Part shown: piece after piece, positions 45,887 to 58,340 of the stretch
How positions within the stretch are numbered: position 1 is the first letter of the stretch
How the letters are laid out: every line of letters starts with the position of its first letter
Assembly (NCBI GenBank): GCA_047495785.1
Contig: JBLDXI010000015.1
Coordinates: forward strand, 5,146,001 to 5,210,000
Length of the DNA: 64,000 bases
From: Lepidodermella squamata
Lineage: Eukaryota; Gastrotricha
Direction of reading: 5' to 3'
Translations under genes and position numbers: made by a program
The notes under the pieces: model-generated
Database searches by the model: none
What the model saw: only the letters and a program-made list of their open reading frames with translations
What the model was told of the DNA's origin: nothing

Positions 45887-47864
45887 GCAGCGGCTTTTAC
45901 CAACCACAGTGAACCTATCGAGGGAAGTAATTCTACTGCAGCTTTGGCGCGAACAGAAATGGACGTTACTTTTTACAAATATTAAACTACAGCGAGCGAC
46001 TTCGTACTTTATTTTAATTGATGATTATATTATTATTAATATGTATGTTGCGTCGAAAATCGTGTTCGTATCTTTCACTCATGGCTTGATTGTTCGGACA
46101 GCAAATGCGTTGCCACTGCGTAAAAGCATGTCTTCGTCAGCCTAGCTTTTCTAATTTCTGTGTTGTGAATTAATGCTTAATACAAAACTCTGTTCCACGA
46201 CCTGATCGTTTGCCACCGTCGTTTTTCTATGTCATCAACTTATATGCTCGAGCGGATGACGCCAGTCAATCAGCGCCATCGTTAACTTTAACTACGGCAA
46301 GAAACCAAATTACTAATAATTGAAATTTGAGATACCAGTTTAACTCGCCATCATTACCAATTCACCATTTGTGTTGATGATGGTTCTACGGCTGAGAACC
46401 TAACAAAAGTGTGTTAAAATATTCGATATGCGATGATTTGCCTCTAACTCTTGTTGCATCAACGGCGGCTACTCCGTGTGAATTTTACTACTTATTCTTT
46501 AAAACAGTTCAGACTCGACAAAATTTGCGAATCGTAAAACTACTATTTTTGTGTACGAACGTCTTCATGAGAAGTTATCTAACAGTGAATACTACAGCGA
46601 TTCCAAAGGCTTGTGCAATCGTGTTTTTCCGCCGTGCTTGGCAGAGCCCTTCGTAGCTGAAACGATCGTCGTCAGTCACCCGCGTGTCTCCTTTTTTAGC
46701 AGCATCGTTTATGCCATAATTTTTAATAATATCCTGTGTATTATCATTATATTATTATTATTGATGTTGATAATAATAATGATGTTGGACGATGATGATG
46801 ATGATTTTTCTTCTTCGACTGCGAAATTGCGGCGTGCGTTCTATCGATTTTATGTATCCTCGTCGAGTTTATGGTAGTAGCGCGTATTTTCCTGCATTCC
46901 GTTGCTCTTTTCGGGCGTCGTGCGCGTTTCAGGCACTTCTTCTCTGTCTATCTCTCGTGTTGTTTTTGGCGGGCGAGTGGTTGCAGTGGTCGGAGATGGC
47001 GACTGTTGTCCTCCCCGCTCCACTGCTGCTCTCGTCCAGCCCGCTGCTCGTGCGTGTCGGTGTAAATACGATGTCGTGGCGTGTCTGCGCAGTGATACAT
47101 TATATACTTACACTTCAAACTTCAACATAAACAGTTGCGATTCGTCGTGTAAAATGCTAACGAAACAACGTAAATTAACCGTCTTACAGAGCTGAGATAT
47201 TACAGAAAATAATCTTTGAATTCTATCTTCATAATAACAGAAACATTGAAAGTACGAAATTATACTTATTATATGAGAAATCGTAAAAACATCGCAGTTA
47301 TTCTTAAATTATATAAATCTTATTATATGAGAGCTCTATGGATAAATTTATGATATATCACAGATTTCTGAATATTGGAAAAATTATGGAGTTTTAGATG
47401 AATGCCTACGAGACACCGAATTTCTATCACGTTCCTTGTAGATGTAAATATCACCGATATACTTTGTCTGTCTCGATGCAGGTAATTTGCTATTACATTA
47501 CCTATTAATATTATTATTATTCTACCCGTAAAATGTTCTCCCTCGCGGTCAGAAATAAAAGCCTATGACAAATAGTGAGTTTTCATTGCTTGGTTGCGGA
47601 TCGATTGTACAAACTTCGATAGCCGTCAATTTGAACGTGGGATAAGAACCCGAAAACATTCTCCAATACATTTTATTACAAATTCATTGTTTAGAACTCG
47701 AAAATGCACACGAAAATACACTGGATGTACCTCAAACACATAATAGCTATAAGTACAATTTTCAAAAGGAAAAATTGGCATCCGGCCGCACGTAGTGCCA
47801 GTAATAATTATTGTTTCGACGAAAAATCTCTTGAAAATTTTTATAAAAATCAAAGACGCAAAAG
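45887..47864. other. Long 3' flank with microsatellites
   Basis: Probably the 3' UTR of the AP180-like gene up to an AATAAA near 47555, then 3' flank of the next minus-strand gene. ATT/ATAATA and GATGATGATG microsatellites lie at 46725-46806. A GC-rich stretch (46880-47080) has overlapping frames in all three + phases, none with protein-like character. Confidence 0.45.
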
Positions 47865-49593
47865 CTAGCACAATTTTTTTGAGAGAAGGAAAACAGCGAG
47901 AGCTGCAAATAATGCCCAACTAGCATTTGCCCTCGTTGATGCACCTGCCTGAAGCCGTTGGGCACCAGCTTGCTGCTGATGAACAGCAGCTTCGTCGGCA
48001 GCCACAAATTGAAAGTACCTGTAACAGAAAACATTCGCTGTCGTCTAATCCCATAAAGAGAGAGCCGATTAATCTTACGCATCAAATCCGCGACCATCGT
48101 CACGGTCGTCACTGCGGAACGTCAGCAGGAGATGAGGCCAATTGCTGAAGATGCTACCGTGGGGTCGACGTGTTGAGCAATAGCGGGCGTGCTTCTTCGC
48201 ATCGCCGCCTTCGTCGCCCTGCGACAGCAGCTTCGGCTTCGTAACCACCGCTGACTCGCTGGCTGGGTACTCGATCTGAATATAGTCACCATCGCTGCAA
48301 CTGTTGATTATTTTACGATTAATAAGACTAAAAAGCTTTTCCTAATATTTTTGCATACTCTGTGGAAGTCGAGCGAACATCGAAGAATCCGAAAATCAGC
48401 ATGACGCGCTCGTTTACTCGGCCAATGAAATGGTAGGAGCAGCGCGAATTGCGAGGGTAGAAACCAGGATGGTTCACCGATGAAAAACTTCCATTGCTGG
48501 CCTGCCAGCTTCGAAACTTGAATTCGCAAACTATGGGGCAGAATGTAAATAATTCCCCTTTGTAAATTTACATTCACGTTACCCGGGCCAACCACGTCAG
48601 CGCTTTCAGCCGGCTTGGGCCTCGCGTCCTTTCCGCCTACCTCGCCAACGCCGCCTGTGTCGTCTGTATAAATGACAAATTTCGGACCATCGATTACTCA
48701 TTATCAGAACGAGAAGTAGTTACCGCGCTCTTCTTGCATAAATCGATACTGAAATTGATAGCCTCTCGAAAGCTGCTCAGGCAAGTTTGCCGTCGATCCA
48801 ACAGCGGCGGGCTCGGTTATGAAAAACAGCTCAAGTGACGATGTTGGAGACATAACTGCATACTGCGAGAGAGACCGAAAAAACAAATCGTCAATTAAAA
48901 CTGAATTATATAGGCTTGAGCTTATACCGGGCGCGTTTTGCCACAAAATTTGAGAGGATTCCCAGGTGCGGCAGGAAAAGATATTCTGATATGGTCCATT
49001 TGATCGCACATTAGTGCGACTGGTTGTTTGTTTGCAACTTGGCCAGGCCTAAAAGTTCATGTTATAACGAGAAAATAATGCAGTAGGCTCATGCGCACCT
49101 GCTGTCGGATGGTGATTTCAAGTCGAAATCGACGAATGTAATTTGGACCCTCATATTAGCAGCCTGCGTTCCAATTGCAGTAAATAGATATTTACAGACG
49201 GTGCCAGGCCTGTTGAATACAGTTTTACAATATGATAGGTAATTCAGTTAAAAAAATAGCTTACATTGGATAGTTATCAGGATATCCTGGCGAAGACACT
49301 ACGCCAACACTGCCCACATTGCTATTGCCGTTCGCCGCCGTCGCGAAGGTGATATTTCGATCGCAATCAGGAACAAACCAGACAGATTCATCTTGGTCTG
49401 TAACGAAAAATTGCATAATGGTAACGTGGGAAGTAATAGCGTGTCTCGATTTACAAAGCTTAATGTTTGACTTTATCTCCATGGATGGAATGCCTGACTT
49501 CTTAGGATTACCAATTGGAACGGCCAGGCAGATATTCTTAGCCATAATAGAAATAAAGCTTAGAAAGGTCATCATTTCCCACAGAAACTTCAT
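47865..49593 (-). CDS. Two-CUB membrane protein, SOL-1 (suppressor of lurcher)-like
   Basis: Nine exons join in phase: 49512-49593, 49265-49397, 49099-49209, 48928-49049, 48724-48862, 48583-48663, 48359-48530, 48079-48300 and 47865-48018. A signal peptide (MKFLWEMMTFLSFISIMAKN) is followed by CUB1, from CDRNITFATAANG through GVVSSPGYPDNYP and KFCGKTRP to GYQFQYRF. A Gly/Pro linker leads to CUB2 (CEFKFRSWQASNGSFSS, HPGFYPRNSRCSYHFIG, SNWPHLLLTFRSDD). A C-terminal hydrophobic segment (ASWALFAALAVFLLS) with a KKLC tail would anchor it. CUB2 resembles SOL-1 proteins, which are auxiliary subunits of ionotropic glutamate receptors. That role is inferred; other CUB proteins remain possible. GPI anchoring is an alternative to a membrane span. 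Confidence 0.78.
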
Positions 49594-50631
49594 TTTCGTG
49601 CGTTTTGCGGAAGCAAATTTCGAATTTTTAGCGCAGGATTAAAATGAAAAATCCAAGCTACTGCATCTTTTCAACCATGGCGGTAGCGTGAGTAAATCAA
49701 AAGTCAATGGCGATTTGAAAACTACAAATAGAAAGCTACAAGGCCAAGTCAAGCAGTCACTATAATGCGCGTGTATTCGCGATTTCTGTATTATATATTC
49801 TTACAAAGAGAGCAGCGCGCATGTTAATGATGCCGATGAGTGGTATCTTGGCCGAAGATGAGCCGACGGGTGTCAAAATCAGAAGCGCGTCGCTTAAATC
49901 GATCTGACACGACGCCGCAGCGATCTGTACACGCAACGAATATCAATTGGCTATTCATAGCAACCTGAATAATTGCTGGGTTGCTCCGTTAACGACCCAG
50001 CGCAACCGTCTTTCCGCAACGAAAAGTCCCTTTTTAATTCACCAAAATTACAGAAATGCTCGAGTAAGCAGTAGCTTGGAAACACACTATAATACGACGC
50101 CCTTATTACCCAGGAAATTTACGTCCACAAGCCACAAGGTCCAAAAGTGTACCTACACACCTCAATTGACGGCGTTGGGGACAGACATGTCAAGACACAT
50201 TTTAGCAAAAAACTGCCATCGTGAGTGTTTGGAAAGTCATGACGGCTGGTTTTTCTTATTTAAATTCAATCCATGAGACATGAGATGCAACAATAGTTTC
50301 AGTAATGTTCAAAAGTCGTTGCTGAGTGCTTTCAAACCCGGCTATATAACAGAAATTGACCGGCCCGCTTTATGGTGTACTTGTACTAATTTAACCTCGC
50401 TGTTGTATTGAATGCAAATTTTTGATAGATAAATTTTCCAGTGTACACCCGCGTCTCAAAAAGTGCACGCAACATGGTTTTTGGCATAGCAAATGCTTTT
50501 ATGGTTATGGTTTGTGGTTTTTTTTCCAAACATAAAGAGTAAAAGTTGCATACAGTTCTTGCTTTTCACCGCAAAGGAAGAAGAAGTAAGATAGAGAAGG
50601 AAGAGAGGAAGAATCGAAAATGCACACGCGT
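49594..50631. other. Tandem-gene gap
   Basis: Between two minus-strand extracellular-protein genes. It should hold the promoter of the SOL-1-like gene and the 3' UTR of the next. No exon with protein character was found. Confidence 0.45.
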
Positions 50632-52589
50632 CTAACCTTCCAACTCTGGGTCCGGCGTAGTGATTGTGGGCTCTTCTTCGTCTTCAACAAAGTCTGTGGT
50701 CGTTGACAGCGGAGCTGTGGCTGTCGTTGTCGACGTAGACAAGCGTCGACGCGAAGTCACCCATTTCAACTGCGTCGTCGTTTGTTCCGAGATGGCTGGC
50801 AAAGCCTCTTCAGTGCTGGTTAGTGGCACGGCGTGTGTTAAGCTATCGGTGCTGGCTATTGATGTCGCTATGGTGATTGGTGACACAAAGGAGGATTGTG
50901 TTTTGCGCTGGCCGAATGGCGGACTGGATGCCAAAGCGCTGCCACCGATCCCACCAATCGGTACTATAACAGTACTCTCTTCTTCGGGCGGCTCTGAGTT
51001 ATAAAATTTAACCTAGCATTCAACGTTATTAGGGTTAGTTTGAGATGAAATACTTTTCGAAGTCGGGATGACGACGCCAAGAGGGTTCGCAAAGTACCTG
51101 TACTTGCCACGAATTTCACTCAGCTTGGGCCACTGTCCATTCGCTGAAGGTGGGCGTACAGCCGAAAGCTGGCTCATCTGGATGGCGACGATACGGTCTG
51201 AGCTCGTGAACGTGAAGTCCTGCTTCAACGAACTGGTACTCGAGTCACCTTCGCATAAAACGTACTGGAAGTTGTCGTAGGCATTGATTTCTGGACGAAC
51301 TATAGTGTTAAGACTAAAATTAAGCACTGAAATAAAAACTAAGATTAGAGCCCAATATACAGTAGCGTATGGGAACCGATGCTTTCAGTAAAAGCACTAC
51401 ATTTTTAACAAAATTGCAAATTATTCATAAATTCGGAAATCAATAAAAAATCAAGCTAGAGGGCAAATTAACTCAAGTAGTTGAAGCAAAGTTTCTCTGA
51501 TTCAAGGAAGGCTTTAATCTGCAGTGGAGGATTCGTAAAATCATACCAAGTTCGGTGAAAATTCGGACGCTGAAAAATGAAGATTGCCAGGAGATGGGTC
51601 TCAGACCACCGCCGATGCAATGAGACGTCGTGTCCTTGGCTTCCACGCCGCTAGCGAGAGGAACGAGACGTACCCAGTTGGGCACCTCAAGCTCAACTTG
51701 TGCTCGGTCGCCTAAATCCGCTAAGAATAAGTAGAATACGCAGCGCTGAGGCTGCGACCTCACAGATTGCGCTTGTGGGTAGTTGGTAGCTGGAGGCAGT
51801 TCGTAGTTACTGACTTTACTGTTAGTGTAGTTGGTCATCATTGAGCTCGAGAGGCGCTTCTGCGATTGTGCCACAGCCATCAGCGGCTGGAACTCATAAT
51901 AAAAAGCACCGGGGCGTGGTCCTGTAAAATGAGAAAATGTGTTGTATTACTCCTAGAATGTGTTAGAAAGGTTAAAGCAGCTTTGGCGAGAGGGTACAAA
52001 AACTATCATGATACAAGAAAGCCGTTGTTAATACCTATACCTTGAAAAACGACGCACTGACAGCTATTTTCTTCCTGATACTGGTCACCATCATCGTAAT
52101 TGAAACATTCAGCTGATGCTAAATAAATTGCAAAATAACTGTAGAAATTGTAGATAATATTCGCAAAATGACTCACATGGATGAGGGAGGTAAGTTGAAT
52201 TGGACAAAACTGCGCCGAAGTGAAGAAATAGAAAAGCCGGTGTGGTGAGCATGATCAGCAGTTGTTGGCCGCGCGTGACATCCTGCTGCCGTCTCAGATA
52301 GCTCGGACCAAGGCTGCGACTAATAATGCGCGGCTCAATCATGACTTTAAAACGAGCAAATCTATTTTGGCCGTTAAGAAATAACAACGCGTCGATTATT
52401 ATGAAATAAATAATAATTTGCCTGGTGATGGAGCGAAAAAATAATTATAACAGTCGCGCTTTGTTGACAGAATAACTCACAAACACGCACCGGATAAAAC
52501 GACTTTGGCAGCTGAGAAGTCGCCGGCTTGTTGACATTAAGAGGCGAGGGCGACACTATAATATTTTCACGCGCAGAACGGCGAGTCAT
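50632..52589 (-). CDS. Membrane-anchored extracellular protein with divergent CUB-like region
   Basis: Six exons join in phase: 52477-52589, 52177-52361, 52041-52118, 51547-51921, 51054-51299 and 50632-50993. The N-terminal ~65 residues are basic and polar, then comes one hydrophobic segment (QLLIMLTTPAFLFLHFGAVL), so the protein may be a type II membrane protein or use an internal signal. The ectodomain has a cysteine-rich piece (CFNYDDGDQYQEENSCQC) and a strand-rich stretch (RCVFYLFLADLGDRAQVELE) ending near YVLCEGDSS, which looks like a worn CUB domain. The C-terminus is a Ser/Thr-rich, probably O-glycosylated stalk ending in an acidic tail. It sits next to the SOL-1-like gene on the same strand. 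No family is assigned with confidence. Confidence 0.6.
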
Positions 52590-55500
52590 CTTTTTTCAAT
52601 CGCCGCCCTTCCCAAGTGACAAAAAACAATGGCTAAATATTTGCCGAATGTCTTTCGCGACGAGAGAGGTGCGCACGCATGCGAGAATCGTACGTACAAT
52701 CACACGCGGAGGAAGCATTTGACGATTTGCGATAAGGCATGATTTTGTCATCACGCCAATTTTTCGATCGCGTTCGCCCGATTGATTTGTACACATTTAC
52801 TTATGTACTATTCACATGATGTGTATAAGCGCAGCCGGCTGATGTAGTAGAAGTAGTAGCGCATAATATGAGTCGTTTTTTGCGTCCTGCGAAAAAACGC
52901 GCGTCGAGTATGCGGCGGACACGGCGGCAATTTGCGCGCCGATTAAACAGCATGCGGTTTTTTGGCGCAAAATACCTTTTATCGCCCGGAAACAACGTCT
53001 TAAAAATGTACTGAGGCAGCGAAATGACACTCGGGCACCGTAGTAACGACGAGGGCTCTCCAATGAAACGAGAAGAAATTAACAAAGCGCAACACTAATT
53101 ACAAAATCGCCTTTTTCTAAATCGAAGCGGCGAATCCGCCGCGATTTCCGCGCTGCTCTTTTAGGTGCTGACCCATTGAGAAATCGGCGATGAAGCCAGG
53201 CCGTAATTCAGGCATCATCTCATCACCACTTTTATCGCCTCGCATGCTCTACACAGATGTTACTATCCTCGTGATTCCCCCGTGCCTTCTCTGATTCGCT
53301 ATAACACGATGACCCACTTGGCGCCAAAGACTTGATTATATGATGCGAATGTTTACTAACGCGGCGAAAAAACTAATTTTTGTTGTTATTTGTCGTCGTG
53401 TAATGTGATTTTCAAGCGCTGATTGAGATGACAACGGCGATAAAGACGCCAAAAATTTCTGAATGGATGCATCCATCAGGGAGAGACCTTTTGAGTGAAG
53501 CGGAAAATAGTGAAATAATCTGCCACAATTCTCTATGCATGTTTTTGTATAATAACTCAAACGTAATAAAGCAAAATCAGGCAATACTCGACACGGGATA
53601 AGAGGTAACATACAGCTCTCAAGTTCCGAAGTCATATAGCCGTTGGGGGTGGGTTGAGGGTGGCTAGATAAACCCTTGATCACATATACTTATACAATAG
53701 TGCGTGGGATTTCCTAAACTTATACCATATACCTAGCTGGGTTTTGGAATTCGCTTTCTTGATGGTTACATAGATACATTAGCTGCCGATTTGATGCTCT
53801 TTGCACTTTATACTTAATACTCTCAGAGTTGTCCACGGGCCGAATTTTCGGAACCCGACCCGGCCCGAATGAACGAATCTGAAAACCCGGTCCGGCCCGG
53901 CCTTTGCTGATTCCGCTTTATGAACGCCCGAAGGCATTTGATTCCACAAGTGCGGGCCACGGTACGACATGCTTAGCTGGCCTCGCTCGAACGTGTAGGT
54001 CGGTTTGTAAGGCTATTTCACTATTCCAAATCGAGGCTTCTGGATCGTATCCGCACCACGCCGGCATTCACTTGAATTTGCAATCACAAAGTAGAACAGT
54101 GGTCTAAAGTCCAAAACTATCTTATGACTTTCTTTTCTAAATCTCAATTTTAGCGAAAAATTTCATTCATGATTAAAGATTGCCTCAAAGTCGCAGGCAA
54201 AATTAGTAGTCCTGATCCCAAGAGTGTTCTTGCAGCAAGGCCCGATAAAAAAATAAAGAAAGAAATTAAACGCAAACGCGCGAGTTGCGTATCGCTTATG
54301 GAGTAATGAAGGAGCCGCAACTGTGTATAACCGACAAAGGCGTATCAGATCGCAGGGCGGCAGGTCCGATGACCTCGTGAACGTTTATTAGTGAACGTTT
54401 TTGATACTACGGAGCGCGTTCACAGTAAAATGAAGTGCGCAAGATTCGCGCTCACAATTAAAAAGTCCGCCTTAATAAAACGCCCAGATGAACGCTCTAG
54501 TAATGACGTAAAGAAAATGAAGAATTAGAGAAATAAAGATACAAAGAAACTAAAATTCCGCCATACTAAAATTGGTTCGGGAAATAAGAGACATATTCTG
54601 TTTAACATCATTCAGCCCTCTGCGGGTATCTATTTCGTTTGATTCGCCCGCACAATTGATTAACGGGAATAATCAAACGGTATCATCATTTAACGAACTC
54701 GCATGGTCTAGTTACACGCATGGCGCGAATGGGGAGTAATATACAGGGCCACGTGGTCATGAAATGAATAAACCATCGGAGAGTATGCCGAGATGAAAGC
54801 ATCATTTGCTAATTATGCACTCAAATATTTTCTGATGGAAAGATAATCGTTTCGTTTTAAAAGACTGCGTTATACAGCCGCCTATCATGGACTCTGAAAT
54901 AATAAATAATTGATCTTGCTAAAACTAAATCAGCAAAATAAATGAGAGCATATGCAATACATTGAAGTGACTATATAGTATTATTCAGGTGTAATGGGTA
55001 CCAAAATCACCCATTCAAATGTTTTCAAAATCAAAGTTATTTACACTTTTCTTTCGATCACAACCCTGCCATTGATCTTCCTCTTCCGTCTCTTATGTTC
55101 CTTTTCTTCCTTTCTATTCTTCCTATTGGAATAGACATGGAAGAATGTCGATGAGCCAAGGGGTGAAGTGAGCAGGATTTTTTTTCCAAAAGTAAATCAT
55201 TTTTCGCAGCCGGTGTTTTTCCTGTTCTATTAGGGCCCATGCTGATCAGAAACCTACTGGTCTGCTCAAAGACACCAGAAAAATAATGGAAAGAGTGGAA
55301 AGAAGAAGCTATTATTGCTGTATGTAATATGATTATTGGTCCTGTTTGTTAGTGAAGAATTCAATCATATATTCACATGCGGAAGTTCTTTAATTTCAGA
55401 AGCACATTGCTTGTAAGGTATTATTGCTCTGTTAACATTGACGATTGACCTTATAATGAAAATCAAAATTAGCTGTTATTATTAATACCTACATCAGAGC

Positions 55501-57839
55501 GCATGAATATGACATGATTAATATCGTATAATCAGCATTATTATCGTTTGACCGGAATCGGTCTCCTCGACTGGTCCTACTCCGACACCGCGCTCTGCAG
55601 GTCACCAGAAGTGACTTGCCCAAAACAGGGTGTGTACACTGGAATTATTTTTATGCCTCAGTGCGCCTGTTTGTTTTTATTCACTGTGATTTATTTTCCT
55701 AAAGTGCTGAGAATAAAGAAAATGTTATGTTATGTAACTGAAAACAGCGCTGTCATGGGCGGCATTGAAATAATTCTTATGTTCGCGCAGACTCTCCCTT
55801 CAAAATTATCAAAACATTTCCTTTACTTTTCAATTTTTAATTTGTATCAGAAATTCGATAGTAATAAAGCAACCATTTTTCAATGACAGGTTTATTTATA
55901 CACCTATAGCCATACACGAGGAACGTGCTATTTTAATTTTGTCTAAACCGCTCCCAATGGTTGACTCAATTATCTTAGGTCAGTTGCTTCACAGCGGCAC
56001 GTCTCGACCTACCGCCGTCATGTTTAAATTGTCGAAAAAGAAAGACTGGTGTGCAGTACCTTCCATAGCATTTCGTAGTGAAGCACAGGTGTATCAGTAC
56101 AGTATTTTACAGCCAGAGATCTCTCCTGGGACTCGTGGTTAATATGATAGCTTAAAATGTGGCTATAGAGATCTTGTCCCAAAATAAAGAGAACGAGGAT
56201 TGTTATTATTAGATTCATCGATTCCATTAATCTACGATTTAAATGAGCGTCCGACAGGAAATAAATAGCAACCAGTTTTAGCATGGGATGCAACGACTCC
56301 AAACATTTTCTTTCAAACACGAGTATTTAAGCGGAAGCGATTGAGCGCTCGCAAGCTTCACTTTGACTATTCGCGAGAGGGATACAGTGGGCCTTTCTCT
56401 CTGTCATTCTTCTTGCAAAAATCTATCGCGATTTGTCCAAAGCTGTCTCAGGGGACTTTTAGGATGCAGGCCCATTGAAAATTGTATATTTTGATAGAAT
56501 ACGAGCCGGTTTCATTTCATCATACTGCTGCTATGTAAGACAGGGTTCAAATTCAACTTGCAGAAAATTCGCGCAACTCAAACAGAGCTATCCTTTGATA
56601 TCATGATACCGAGAACGTTATTTATTCTTTATTCTTTCACAACCGCTCCTAAAGCGGATTTAGCCTTTCTGAATTCTGAATTAATTCGCCGGTTTGGCAG
56701 TTTTGGTGTTTTCAACAAAACAGAAAAATGCGTTGATGCTGTTTAATAATAACCAACAATCACGCGCGGGCTTGCGGCTGCGACTGGCATTATTAGTGCA
56801 AATTATCGTTAAAAACTCTTACACTGATAAAAGCGGATTCTCCCCATTCTATAGGAGGCTGCCATCCACATCAAAAGATGGGAGATCCGTAAACGCCACC
56901 AAAAAGGCTTATGGATTTAGATGGACGCGGAAGCACTAGCTTGATTCCATCAAAATTTTTGAATATTCAGCTAGATTACTGCATCACTTTGAGTGGTAAT
57001 TGGTGGGCTGGTACCTTATACTGTTTTTATATTAATAGTAAGTATATTTTATATTTTTATTACGCAACTCACTTGAACTGAAAAACTATCCGACCATTTT
57101 CAAACAACTATACCTGCTTCAGGGTTACTGCTCACCTACTGCGTTTTATTTTTCAAAGGCTTGTGGTTTTTCTTGTGATTAAATTTCCCAGTCAATAATG
57201 CAACATTACCCATGGAAAAGAAAGGCGATATGTAACGTTATTAGACAGAATATCTTTCAGCGGAACCAAATCAGCATGTTGCGGAACCTAATTTGAGCAG
57301 AAGGTCGCTTTTCAAATATGTCTACGGAATACGAAATTGCGGCATTATGTATGAACTCGATAATGTCTTATATCCAGAATAACACGCCTAATTTATAGAT
57401 GATTTATTTTGAATTATGCTGATCGATTGAAATCCTTGAAAGTTTTGAAAAGGGTTTTAGGCCCATTGAAAATTCCTAAATTTTGTTCCGCTAACAAGCA
57501 AATTTGTTTCCGTTGAAATTAAGACCCGTTATATGCCACAGGGAAACAGTTTAGTTGAATATATTATTTAGACAGCCGATAACTTTGAATGAGAAATGCG
57601 AACTCAGCATGAGCATCTTCTAAAGGCGCATCAAAGGCCTTGAAGAGGCGCCGCGTGAAAAACGATCAAATGAAAACCTCGACTTAGGAAGCGATATGTG
57701 CCCATATATTCCTTCACTGCAACAATTAAACAATAGCAGATGTCGGCGAGAAATAGCACTGATGTAATTCACAATATAAAATCAGTATTTTAACTATAGA
57801 GAGATAGTAGCTTTAATGAAATTAACAGGCTTCGCTGCT
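52590..57839. other. Long intergenic stretch
   Basis: No gene supported. Open frames are short and overlap on both strands. Sequence near 53820-53915 is a CCCGGCCCGAA-type imperfect repeat. The region 54110-57830 is AT-rich with nothing recognised except a possible LINE tail. Confidence 0.45.
55600..55740 (+). mobile_element. Possible LINE 3'-end fragment
   Basis: The sequence GAATAAAGAAAATGTTATGTTATG, with the downstream TGTTATG-type short repeat and upstream TGTGATTTATTTTCC, resembles the 3' ends of L2/CR1-like LINEs. No protein remains, and the match is by feel. Confidence 0.3.
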
Positions 57840-58340
57840 GGTCCCCAGGTAGTTGGCGGCTCCCGCCGGTTTTGCTGCCTGTGTTATTGTGTTTACAAAA
57901 CTTGTCACAAGTCGCGATTCGATGAATCCTTGTCCGCTATCACGTCGAACCGGCGCCGCCCAGTGCGCATTTAGGCATCGACGCTGCTTGGCGAGGCGCC
58001 GGGCCGCGTTATTAGCCGCCCATTACGCGAATGGACACGCTGTCGTGAATGCGTGTCTGCGGCGCTCAGCCGGCGCACAAGCGGCCGGTCGCTAATATAC
58101 ACTGCAGCGCGACACTTTTTGCCGCCGCGCGTTTTTGGTGGCAAACTAATAGAGCGAACCGGCCGCACTGTTTGTCATCGCGATGGTAAGAGGCCTGTCA
58201 TTATCGAAGATGTTCCTCCTTTAGCTGCAAATCCGTTTCGGTTCGATGCGCCCGTCCAGCGCCAGTTTATAGGCGCCGGCTTCTCCTACTCCCCGCGCAA
58301 ATGCGTGTTGTCTCAAAGCCGCGAATCTGCTCTGAAACCT
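57840..58340. promoter_or_regulatory. CpG-rich patch, possible regulatory region
   Basis: Markedly GC- and CpG-rich compared with its AT-rich surroundings, with several runs such as GGCGCCGGGCCGCG and CCGGCGCACAAGCGGCCGG. Frames are open in more than one phase because of composition, not coding. It could be an unmethylated promoter or enhancer of a gene not otherwise visible. Confidence 0.3.

Noticed and set aside
46871-47195. Overlapping + strand open frames after the AP180-like gene
   Set aside because: Open in three phases because of composition; no splice context or protein-like pattern.
53816-53960. GC-rich CCCGGCCCGAA stretch as a regulatory palindrome
   Set aside because: Repeats are imperfect and show no consistent pairing or neighbouring gene.
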